Made by a program: the position numbers and the translations under genes. From the NCBI GenBank assembly GCA_002338895.1, contig DDJH01000197.1:1463-8729 (forward strand): 7,267 nt of DNA, given 5' to 3'. The DNA comes from Lentisphaeria bacterium UBA1829 (lineage in GTDB: Bacteria; Verrucomicrobiota; Lentisphaeria; Victivallales; UBA1829). Below are positions 1 to 5,344 of the stretch, in pieces; positions within the stretch are counted from its first letter, which is position 1; each line of letters opens with the position of its first letter. The notes below the pieces were generated by a model. It had not been told where the DNA came from, did no database searches, and was given only the letters and a program-made list of their open reading frames with translations.

Positions 1-1
1 G

Positions 2-148
2 CCGGAACGGCTCGACGGCATCCTTGTCTACGGCCGGAACTCCTATCTTGCGCTGTTCGGAACACTGACTCTGTTCTCCATTCCGGTTTTCCGGGGAGCC
101 ATGCGGATGCGGGAAACTTACGGAAAAAAGCTCTTTCCGAATCCATGA
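2..148 (+). CDS. C-terminal end of an unidentified membrane-associated protein (partial)
   Basis: An open frame enters from the left edge in frame 2 and stops at TGA 146-148, giving the last 48 codons of a protein whose start lies outside the window. The visible tail has one hydrophobic stretch (SYLALFGTLTLFSIPVF, about residues 15-31 of the fragment) followed by a basic, polar end (RGAMRMRETYGKKLFPNP). This looks like a final membrane helix with a short positively charged tail, which by the positive-inside rule would face the cytoplasm. I do not recognise the family and assign no function. No convincing intrinsic terminator follows; the next gene converges on it. A chance open frame is possible, but the composition and the clean end just before a convergent gene favour a real gene. 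Confidence 0.55.
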   Translation, partial: PERLDGILVYGRNSYLALFGTLTLFSIPVFRGAMRMRETYGKKLFPNP

Positions 149-177
149 GCGGACAAGGGAAAATTAGGTATTTTTTC

Positions 178-214
178 TTTCCTCCGGTTTCCGATCAAAG
201 AATTCCGGAGGAAA
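178..214. repeat. Perfect 10-bp inverted repeat in convergent gap
   Basis: TTTCCTCCGG at 178-187 is the exact reverse complement of CCGGAGGAAA at 205-214, with a 17-base loop. It lies between the ends of two convergent genes, where a transcript end is expected. Neither strand has a T-run just after the stem, so it is not a canonical intrinsic terminator. It could be a transcript-stabilising or Rho-assisted end structure. Confidence 0.45.
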
Positions 215-235
215 CAGGCAGACGTTGTGCCGGGG

Positions 236-254
236 CTGCGGAACGCATCCGCAG
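236..254 (-). terminator. Possible 3'-end hairpin of the AsmA-like gene
   Basis: CTGCGGA (236-242) pairs perfectly with TCCGCAG (248-254) around a 5-base loop. On the - strand the stem begins 8 bases after the stop codon of the AsmA-like gene, a normal place for a 3'-end hairpin. There is no U-tract behind it in that direction, so it is called as a weak or assisted terminator only. Confidence 0.35.
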
Positions 255-262
255 AAAGAGAC

Positions 263-1075
263 TTATTTTTTCTTGCCGGCCTTCAGCAGATTTCCGAAAT
301 CCCGGACGAGCCCGTCCACGGTGTTGAGGACATTGGCTCCCGCATCCGTGATATCCTTCATGGACGGGAACGCCTCTCCGACCGCGCTCAGGACGCCGAG
401 CGTGAGTTTATTCAGGATTACGGCCGTAAGATTCAGAGCGGTGATTCCCTCCTCATCCTGACCGAGCGCATCGAGTTCGATCGGGACGATCGGGATCGGC
501 GCGTTGGTCACCGGCAGTCCGGGAGCGGACGCCACCACGTTTACGAAAATGGAGGTCAGATTCAGATCATTCACCTGCAGACGGAGATCCTCCTTCTCCT
601 TTGGAGCGGCCTCTTGTTCTCCCTCCTCGGGTTCCGCCTCCGCTTTCTCCGCAGAGCCGCTGAACTCCGCGATGTTGGCGTTCAGCTGGGAGAGATTGTT
701 GGACAGCTTTGACGCCGACACTTCAAAATAGACATCCACCCCGGTCAGCGTGAATTCCTCCACCACCAGTTTCTTTCCGAAGAAGGACGATGGCTGCACA
801 TCAATCCGCATCTGTTTGACCGTCAGCGCGCGATCGTTCTGGAACCCCTCGGGATTTCCCACAAACAAATCGCGGATGTCCACCACGCCGGAAAAGACAT
901 TGATGGAAACGGAACCGACCGTCACCGGCGCCCCCAGAGCCTTTGGTCCGATCGTTGTGATCGCCGATTTGACAATCACCCCCAGCGACAGCAGCACAGC
1001 CAGAATCAGCACCACCAGAACGCCGACTGTCCAGGCTGTAATTTTCCAGATTTTCTTTTTCCGTTTTGCATCCAT
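263..1075 (-). CDS. AsmA-like single-pass envelope protein
   Basis: A 270-residue protein beginning MDAKRKKK. The basic N-terminus is followed by one strong membrane helix (about residues 12-35) and then a long outside domain, so it is predicted to be anchored in the inner membrane and exposed to the periplasm. Residues about 40-140 have the look of the N-terminal module of the AsmA/DUF748 superfamily: a short G-x-P-V-T-V-G-S-V strand, an 'NPEGF' turn, and repeating beta patterns such as 'QMRIDV' and 'FTLTGVDVYFEV'. Large AsmA proteins work in envelope lipid transport, but this one is very short and its role is unknown. An acidic Glu/Ala/Lys linker lies at about 147-166. ATG 1075 was chosen over ATG 1084 because GGGAG sits about 9 bases before the former and directly abuts the latter. 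It has its own promoter and a terminator behind it that isolates it from the capsid cassette. Confidence 0.7.
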   Translation of the reverse strand: MDAKRKKKIWKITAWTVGVLVVLILAVLLSLGVIVKSAITTIGPKALGAPVTVGSVSINVFSGVVDIRDLFVGNPEGFQNDRALTVKQMRIDVQPSSFFGKKLVVEEFTLTGVDVYFEVSASKLSNNLSQLNANIAEFSGSAEKAEAEPEEGEQEAAPKEKEDLRLQVNDLNLTSIFVNVVASAPGLPVTNAPIPIVPIELDALGQDEEGITALNLTAVILNKLTLGVLSAVGEAFPSMKDITDAGANVLNTVDGLVRDFGNLLKAGKKK

Positions 1076-1110
1076 ATTTCTCATCTCCCTTTTCCTGTTT
1101 GAGCATTGGG

Positions 1111-1139
1111 AATATAGGACCGTTTTCCGCAAAATGCAA
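1111..1139 (-). promoter_or_regulatory. Predicted sigma70-type promoter of the AsmA-like gene
   Basis: On the - strand TTGCAT (1139-1134) and TATATT (1116-1111) are separated by exactly 17 bases. The -10 is a good match to consensus and the -35 is modest. The start point would fall about 30 bases before ATG 1075, leaving room for the GGGAG ribosome site. It lies just downstream of the cassette terminator, so the AsmA-like gene looks independently transcribed. Confidence 0.5.
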
Positions 1140-1164
1140 AAGGCATTCCGGAAAAAATCCGCAG

Positions 1165-1210
1165 GAAAAACAATCGGGACCCGTCCGGGAATTTTGCCGG
1201 ACGGGTCCCG
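1165..1210 (-). terminator. Rho-independent terminator of the capsid cassette
   Basis: CCGGACGGGTCCCG (1197-1210) and CGGGACCCGTCCGG (1175-1188) form a perfect 14-bp GC-rich stem with an 8-base loop. Reading the - strand, the stem is followed at once by ATTGTTTTTCC, a proper U-rich tail. It begins 25 bases after the TGA of the DnaT-like gene, so it closes the phage-derived operon and prevents read-through into the AsmA-like gene. Confidence 0.9.
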
Positions 1211-1235
1211 AAGGGGGAATTGCTTTTCTTCTTTC

Positions 1236-1742
1236 TCATCCCCGGAGCAGAGTTCCGCAGACGGTGCCGCCTTGTTTCGTTTCCGAGCAGTCGGACCGAA
1301 GATGGCCGAACATGCGGATGCAGTCCAGCGCCTCGGTTGCGATTTTCTCCCCGGAATTTTCCGCATTGACGGAAAGCGACAAACCGCCCATCGCGGCGCT
1401 CTTGATTCCGGTCCGGCGGAAACGGCGCAGTTTCCGCACCTCCGGATCGCTCAGGAAGAACGCCTGCTCGCAGACTGCGTGTTTGACCGCTTCCGGAATC
1501 ACCGTTTCCGAAAGCGGCATTCCGTCGGCATCCAGCACCCCTCTGCGCGGCCAGCGGAGCTGCGTTCTTCCGACGGACGGAACGCCATTCCAGACCATGC
1601 AGGAATCCAGCATCTCTCCCGCACGAATCAGGAACGAGATCTTCTCCTCCTGTGAGAACGCGGACCAGAATGCGACATCCTCCCGGCCGGCCGCCCGACT
1701 GTCCGCCTCTTCCGGAGACGCATACAGCAGTTTTGAACTCAT
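1236..1742 (-). CDS. Phage DnaT_2-type head/neck (head-tail adaptor-like) protein
   Basis: A 168-residue protein that matches from memory the 'putative DnaT-like ssDNA-binding' (DnaT_2) family found beside phage capsid genes. Recognisable elements in order are the 'YASPEEAD' start, a Trp-containing helix with 'FWSAFSQEEK' (25-34), 'LIRAGEMLD' (38-46), the hallmark 'LRWPRRGVLDADG' (62-74) and 'IPEAVKHAV' (82-90). Despite the family name, these small helical proteins usually sit in the head-completion or neck position; the exact role here is inferred from gene order. ATG 1742 is preferred because GAGG lies 5 bases upstream and it gives the usual short family N-terminus. ATG 1763 would add MEDDEDS but starts three bases after a strong hairpin, with no free ribosome site. 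It is the last cassette gene. The C-terminal 20 residues are Cys/Gly/Thr-rich and not family-like to my eye. Confidence 0.75.
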   Translation of the reverse strand: MSSKLLYASPEEADSRAAGREDVAFWSAFSQEEKISFLIRAGEMLDSCMVWNGVPSVGRTQLRWPRRGVLDADGMPLSETVIPEAVKHAVCEQAFFLSDPEVRKLRRFRRTGIKSAAMGGLSLSVNAENSGEKIATEALDCIRMFGHLRSDCSETKQGGTVCGTLLRG

Positions 1743-1763
1743 AGAATCCTCATCATCTTCCAT

Positions 1764-1805
1764 CTTGCGGAGGCCCTCCGGTATGAGATCGGAGGGCCTC
1801 CGCAG
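1764..1805. repeat. 14-15-bp perfect hairpin between cement and DnaT-like genes
   Basis: GCGGAGGCCCTCCG (1767-1780) and CGGAGGGCCTCCGC (1790-1803) are exact reverse complements around a 9-base loop; T1766-A1804 extends the stem to 15 bp. It fills most of the 71-base gap between the cement stop and the DnaT-like start. No U-tract follows on the - strand, so it looks less like a terminator than an mRNA-stabilising or processing element that sets different levels for the shell genes and the last gene. Each arm is itself an interrupted palindrome (GGAGG-N-CCTCC), so two smaller hairpins are an alternative fold. Confidence 0.75.
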
Positions 1806-1813
1806 TTCTGAGT

Positions 1814-2206
1814 TCAGGCCTTGTGGACCAGTCCGACCGAGAGTGTTCCGGCGGAAAGATCCGCATCCGTCTCAAGAGAAATCTTCTTCCAGGAAGGAAG
1901 GGTCGAAACCGGGACGAAGCGGAAGAGTTCGCCGCCATCCTCCAGCGTTTTTCCGCTGACGGTGCAGAGCGTGGCGTACTCCGTGAACTCGCCGTCGAGC
2001 GTATCGGAGGCAAGAAGAGTGACGGTCAGATTTTTTTCCGCCGGCACCTCCACGCCTTTTTCCATCCGGCCGACCAGCTCCAGACCGAGCTGAGTCCCGT
2101 TGCAGAGGAACGGCTCCGAGACAACGGTCGAGGTATTGGGAAGAACGGAGAGGAACAGTGGTTCCGAATCGCGAAGTTCCGAAGAGATTGTTTTGGAAAA
2201 ACTCAT
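1814..2206 (-). CDS. Bbp16-like capsid cement/decoration protein
   Basis: A 130-residue, beta-rich protein directly downstream of the major capsid gene. It resembles the Bbp16 family of capsid cement proteins, which stabilise the outside of HK97-fold heads in Bordetella phage BPP-1 relatives. Features seen: a short helical N-terminus, then alternating strands with 'LGLELVGRMEKG' (40-51), 'LTVTLLASDTLDGEF' (60-74), 'FRFVPVSTLPSWKKISLETD' (95-114) and the closing 'LSAGTLSVGLV' (117-127). The 'aromatic-Val-Pro ... Lys-hydrophobic ... Ala-Gly-Thr-hydrophobic-hydrophobic-Gly-hydrophobic' end is the part I find most family-like. A strong AAGGAG sits 6 bases before ATG 2206. The gap to the capsid stop is 45 bases. 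Identification is by pattern and position, not strong identity; an unrelated decoration protein is the main alternative. Confidence 0.65.
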   Translation of the reverse strand: MSFSKTISSELRDSEPLFLSVLPNTSTVVSEPFLCNGTQLGLELVGRMEKGVEVPAEKNLTVTLLASDTLDGEFTEYATLCTVSGKTLEDGGELFRFVPVSTLPSWKKISLETDADLSAGTLSVGLVHKA

Positions 2207-2251
2207 GAAAAACTCCTTGTTCTTAGGTGTCGTTGTTTAAGAATTGCGTTG

Positions 2252-3175
2252 TTACAGGGAGACGGCCGTTTCCGTGCCGTTGTCGAAGTTGAAGCTGGTG
2301 ACGATCGGCACGCCGTTCCAGGCCTCGATCTGCGTGGAGAATCCGGTGTCGCCGACAACGAGGCTCATGTGCTCCAGTTTGCAGGTGGTTCCGAGATACG
2401 CCTTGACCGCCGGATGACAGAAGATGAAGGTGTTCTGTCCGGCGCGGGCGTCGATCAGGAGTTTGTCCATCTGCCGCATGGTGGGGAAGGTCCGGGCGGA
2501 GGCGTCGTCGGATTCGATGTCGCAGTTGACGATGGCGCTGACATAGTCCGGGTTCGCCAGCTGGAGTCCGAAATAGGTTTTCAGACGCATTCCGTAGACC
2601 AGGCGGCCCTCGGCGTTCTTGTAGAGATTTCCGCCGGCGATCGGGGTCAGATCGAAGGTTTTGCCGTCGCCGAAACCGGCGGGGTCGTAAACGCCGGTAA
2701 TCTCGCCCGGGACATAGTGCACGCAGAGAATCGTGTAGTTCCGGGAGCCGCTGCCGCCCGCGGACTGAACGTTTCCGTTCTTCAGGGCGAACGCGCGGAA
2801 CCCGTCGTACAGGATGCTGTGTTCCGCGGACATGCCGGTCTTGCGGAGAACGGGGGTCGCCTTTTTGGCGAAGTAGGCGGCCGGACCGCCGAGTTTGCGG
2901 GCGGTGTCCTCCCCGACCTCCATTTCGCCGCCGATGATCGAAAGATCGGTCTGCTGGAGTTCCGACTCGGTTTCGACGGAGGGGAGCGGAGAATCCAGAT
3001 CCACAATGTCGCCGCCGGTCACATCCTTCATGGATTCATAGACGTTCCAGAGGCCGTGGGACGAGGGTTCCATCGGAAGATTCTTCAGGATCGGCGCTTC
3101 GCAGGTGATCGCGTCCACCACCGCGAGCTGACTTCTTTCCGGTCCGAGAGCGATTTCGTAAAGAGACGTTGCCAT
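2252..3175 (-). CDS. Phage major capsid protein, HK97 fold (BPP-1/Bbp17 type)
   Basis: A full-length 307-residue major capsid protein. It begins with a helical arm (MATSLYEIALGPERSQLAVV) and 'EAPILKNLPMEP' (26-37), the familiar start where the shell protein binds its neighbours. Next come 'HGLWNVYESM', an E-loop-like region (about 50-85) and a helix with 'ARKLGGPAAYFAKKATP' (92-108). The later domain shows 'YTILCVHYVPGEITGVYDPAG' spanning 147-167 and 'GRLVYGMRLKTYFGLQLANPDYVSAIVN' spanning 190-217; both follow the Bbp17-type pattern (host sequences often read 'GxYxxYRTHFKWDxGLxVxDWRYVVRIAN'). The end, 'EAWNGVPIVTSFNF' (284-297), is the usual 'GIPI' strand. AAAGGAAA stands about 8 bases before ATG 3175. 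It lies 37 bases after the scaffold gene. No frameshift, stop or truncation is seen, so the gene could still make a shell protein. Confidence 0.85.
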   Translation of the reverse strand: MATSLYEIALGPERSQLAVVDAITCEAPILKNLPMEPSSHGLWNVYESMKDVTGGDIVDLDSPLPSVETESELQQTDLSIIGGEMEVGEDTARKLGGPAAYFAKKATPVLRKTGMSAEHSILYDGFRAFALKNGNVQSAGGSGSRNYTILCVHYVPGEITGVYDPAGFGDGKTFDLTPIAGGNLYKNAEGRLVYGMRLKTYFGLQLANPDYVSAIVNCDIESDDASARTFPTMRQMDKLLIDARAGQNTFIFCHPAVKAYLGTTCKLEHMSLVVGDTGFSTQIEAWNGVPIVTSFNFDNGTETAVSL

Positions 3176-3212
3176 ACAATGATTTCCTTTCGTTGATGAG
3201 ATGCTTTTGTTT

Positions 3213-3812
3213 TTACTTGCGTTTGTTCCAGGATTCCGCGATCAGCTCGGCCATGCTCGCATTCCCAAGCGGACGGACACGGGCGAAGGAGGTCTGCCGC
3301 ACGCCCGCGGAACGGGAGGGACTCAGCCAGTGCGGGGAATCCTTCAGCTGCTTTTCCAGCCAGTCCGCGACGGGAAGGCCATCGGATTTTTCGTCGCGCG
3401 AGCGGACCAGTTTTTCCTCTCCGGACTCAAACACCGCCGCCCGGGCCAGCACATCGGGAAGAGCTTCCGGGCGGATTCCCATTTTCAATGCCGTCTCCCG
3501 CAGGACATTGCGGATCTTCTCGCTGCGGCACTCGGAATCGCGCGCGGCCAGCTGTTTTTTCAGCGCGGCGAACTCTCCGGCGAACTGTTCGAATTCCCGG
3601 GGTGAAATGTTGTTGCGTTCGCACGCCGCACGGATCGTCTCCGCATCGGCGTTTTTCCGCTCCAGAGCCTCCCGCAGAGTCCGGAACTCCTCTTCGGTTT
3701 TGATTCCCTCCACGCCGGTGAGACTCCAGATCCCGGGCGAGGTTTCGGAGTAAAGTTCACGGAACTTCTCCGGCACGTCGGCAATGTCGTGAAAAAGAGC
3801 TTTCAACGCCAT
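3213..3812 (-). CDS. Phage scaffold-like protein
   Basis: A 199-residue protein resembling capsid scaffolding proteins that precede Bbp17-type capsid genes. It opens MALKALFHDIADVPEKFREL, followed by 'YSETSPGIWSLTGVEGI', matching the common pattern 'MALK..(I/L)DD(I/L)..VP..(L/F)RE.Y.E..G...L..EG'. A long charged, Arg/Glu/Ala-rich helical segment (about 38-108) is likely a coiled coil, as expected for an internal assembly chaperone. The C-terminal part carries 'VADWLEKQLKDSPHWLSPSRSAG' spanning 148-170. No protease motif (Ser/His/Asp of prohead proteases) is visible, so this is scaffold only. ATG 3812 is chosen because AGGAGG lies 6 bases before it; the ATG at 3818 overlaps that site and the one at 3845 lacks a good one. 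It is the first gene of the cassette. Confidence 0.75.
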   Translation of the reverse strand: MALKALFHDIADVPEKFRELYSETSPGIWSLTGVEGIKTEEEFRTLREALERKNADAETIRAACERNNISPREFEQFAGEFAALKKQLAARDSECRSEKIRNVLRETALKMGIRPEALPDVLARAAVFESGEEKLVRSRDEKSDGLPVADWLEKQLKDSPHWLSPSRSAGVRQTSFARVRPLGNASMAELIAESWNKRK

Positions 3813-3906
3813 ACCCATCCTCCTGTTTTTCGGATCCGCCTTCATGACGCATCCGCTCCGGAATCCCCTGTCAACCGAAAAAGCGCGGAAAAAAGTCGGA
3901 TCCGGA

Positions 3907-3935
3907 TTGAAAAAGTGGATTCGGAATGTTATCTT
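3907..3935 (+). promoter_or_regulatory. Predicted sigma70-type promoter of argG
   Basis: TTGAAA (3907-3912) and TATCTT (3930-3935) are separated by the ideal 17 bases. Transcription would begin near 3942, giving a leader of about 38 bases that contains the AAAAAAGGAG ribosome site just before argG. I see no leader peptide or obvious attenuator, and no clear ARG-box palindrome. Confidence 0.6.
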
Positions 3936-3961
3936 ATCGCGAATACAGAAAACCGACTCAA
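3933..3961 (-). promoter_or_regulatory. Tentative promoter of the capsid cassette
   Basis: On the - strand TTGAGT (3961-3956) and GATAAG (3938-3933) are 17 bases apart, each matching consensus at four of six positions. Its -10 overlaps that of the argG promoter on the other strand. A perfect TTGACA (3874-3869) nearer the gene is an alternative -35 but has no good -10 at 16-18 bases. Which is used cannot be told from sequence. Confidence 0.3.
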
Positions 3962-3979
3962 TAAAAAAGGAGTGTTTTT

Positions 3980-5224
3980 ATGGAAGCGGCCAAGTTCAAC
4001 TACAAGAAAATCATCCTCGCCTTCTCCGGCGGACTCGACACCACAACCGCGCTTCACTACTTCGCGCACCAGTACCCGAAGACCGACATCATCGCGTACT
4101 GCGCCGACGTGGGCATGGAAGAGGAAACGTCCGGACTGGAGAAAAAAGCTCTCGCCCTCGGCGCAAAGAAATGCGTCCTGGCCGACATCGCGGAGGAGTT
4201 CATCCGGGACTTCTATTTCCCCGCGCTCCAGATGAACGCCATGTACGAAGGGAAATATCTGCTCGGCACCTCCCTGGCCCGTCCCGCGATCGCCAAAGGT
4301 CTTGTGGAACTCGCCCACAAGGAAGGCGCTGACACCATCATGCACTTCGCAACCTTCCGCGGAAACGATCAGGTCCGCTTCGAACTGAGCATCAATGCGC
4401 TGGATCCTTCGCTGAAGGTTCTCGCTCCGTGGCGCCGTCCCGACCTCTGGCCCTTCAAAGGCCGCGAGGACATGATGAAATACTGCAAGAAAAACAAACT
4501 CAATATCACGGCCTCCATCAAGAAGACCTACTCCATGGACCGCAATCTGCTGCACATCTCGTTCGAGTCGCAGGATCTGGAGGATCCGTGGGTCGCGCCC
4601 GATCTGGAGCACATGTGGGTCATGACCAAGCCGGTCTCCCAGGCAAAGAATGAACCGGAAGATGTGGTGATCTCCTTCAAAAAGGGCATCCCGGTGGCGG
4701 TCAACGGAAAGAAGATGTCTCCGGCCAAACTGATGCGCACGCTGAACAAAATCGGATGCGATCACGGAGTCGGAACCATCGACATCGTCGAAACCCGTTT
4801 CACACAGATGAAATCCCGCGGAGTCTACAATACGCCGGCCGGAACGATTCTGCTCGAAGCACATCGCGATCTGGAATCCATCTGTCTGGACGGAGCAAGC
4901 ATCGGCCTGAAAAACATGCTGATGCCGAAATACGCGGAGCTGTGCTACAACGGATTCTGGTTCGCTCCCGAACGGGAGATGATTCAGGCGCTCTGCACGA
5001 AATCGCAGGAGTTTGTCACGGGAGACGTGCGTGTGAATCTGTTCAAAGGCGCGGTGATGGTCACAGGCCGCCGCTCGCCGTACAGCCTCTACGATGAGTC
5101 GCTGGCGACGTTTGAAGACGATCACGGTCTGCAGGATCCGACGATGGCTTCCGGATACATCGCTCAGAATGCGATGCGCCTGAAAGTCCTCGCACACAAG
5201 CAGCCCCGGTACAAAATCAAATAA
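3980..5224 (+). CDS. argG: Argininosuccinate synthase
   Basis: A 414-residue cytoplasmic enzyme that joins citrulline and aspartate using ATP to make argininosuccinate, the penultimate step of arginine synthesis. The PP-loop 'FSGGLDT' (15-21) binds ATP. Citrulline/aspartate-site elements are present: 'YEGKYLLGTSLARP' (89-102), 'GNDQVRFE' (128-135), 'YSMDRNLLHISFES' (184-197), 'LEDPW' (200-204) and 'MKSRGVYNTP' (277-286). Length is close to the usual roughly 400 residues. ATG 3980 follows AAGGAG by 7 bases. One oddity: the normally very conserved 'HGATGKGNDQ' reads 'HFATFRGNDQ' (122-131), replacing two glycines with phenylalanine, though the Thr, Asn and Asp are kept. argH is not adjacent. It is transcribed divergently from the capsid cassette and followed by two hairpins before uppP. 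Confidence 0.93.
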   Translation: MEAAKFNYKKIILAFSGGLDTTTALHYFAHQYPKTDIIAYCADVGMEEETSGLEKKALALGAKKCVLADIAEEFIRDFYFPALQMNAMYEGKYLLGTSLARPAIAKGLVELAHKEGADTIMHFATFRGNDQVRFELSINALDPSLKVLAPWRRPDLWPFKGREDMMKYCKKNKLNITASIKKTYSMDRNLLHISFESQDLEDPWVAPDLEHMWVMTKPVSQAKNEPEDVVISFKKGIPVAVNGKKMSPAKLMRTLNKIGCDHGVGTIDIVETRFTQMKSRGVYNTPAGTILLEAHRDLESICLDGASIGLKNMLMPKYAELCYNGFWFAPEREMIQALCTKSQEFVTGDVRVNLFKGAVMVTGRRSPYSLYDESLATFEDDHGLQDPTMASGYIAQNAMRLKVLAHKQPRYKIK

Positions 5225-5239
5225 CAGAACAGGAAACGG

Positions 5240-5266
5240 AGGGGGGAAGAATAAGAATTCTCCCCT
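5240..5266 (+). repeat. Hairpin just after argG
   Basis: AGGGGGGAA (5240-5248) pairs with TTCTCCCCT (5258-5266) with one G-U pair and a 9-base loop. No T-run follows, so on its own it is more likely a 3'-end stabiliser than a terminator. It precedes the stronger hairpin at 5283-5315. Confidence 0.5.
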
Positions 5267-5282
5267 GTCGCATTCTTCCTTC

Positions 5283-5327
5283 GCGGGACTTCCGGTCATT
5301 TTCCGGCAGTCCCGCTTCTGTTTCTTT
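5283..5327 (+). terminator. Probable terminator between argG and uppP
   Basis: GCGGGACT (5283-5290) pairs with AGTCCCGC (5308-5315), and inside it CCGG (5292-5295) pairs with CCGG (5303-5306) across one T/C mismatch and a 7-base loop. The T-rich tail TTCTGTTTCTTT follows immediately. Only about 17 bases then remain before uppP, so either read-through feeds uppP or its promoter overlaps this hairpin. Confidence 0.65.
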
Positions 5328-5344
5328 GCCACGGAGTTTTTGTC

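Noticed and set aside
1076..1366. Upstream extension of the AsmA-like frame to an ATG at 1366
   Set aside because: It would run through the cassette terminator, the end of the DnaT-like gene and the predicted promoter; the added residues have no domain-like character, and ATG 1075 has a well-placed ribosome site.
1823..3196. A 457-codon frame on the + strand opposite the cement and capsid genes
   Set aside because: Antisense shadow of well-supported phage genes; composition is low in recognisable motifs and it spans their intergenic gaps without regard to them.
3869..3874. Perfect TTGACA on the - strand as the main cassette promoter
   Set aside because: No acceptable -10 lies 16-18 bases downstream; kept only as an alternative in the cassette promoter entry.
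1149..3894. CGGAAAAAA at 1149-1157 and 3886-3894 as possible attachment-site repeats flanking the cassette
   Set aside because: Only 9 bases, A-rich, and of a kind common in this sequence; no integrase or tRNA is nearby, so chance is the simpler explanation.
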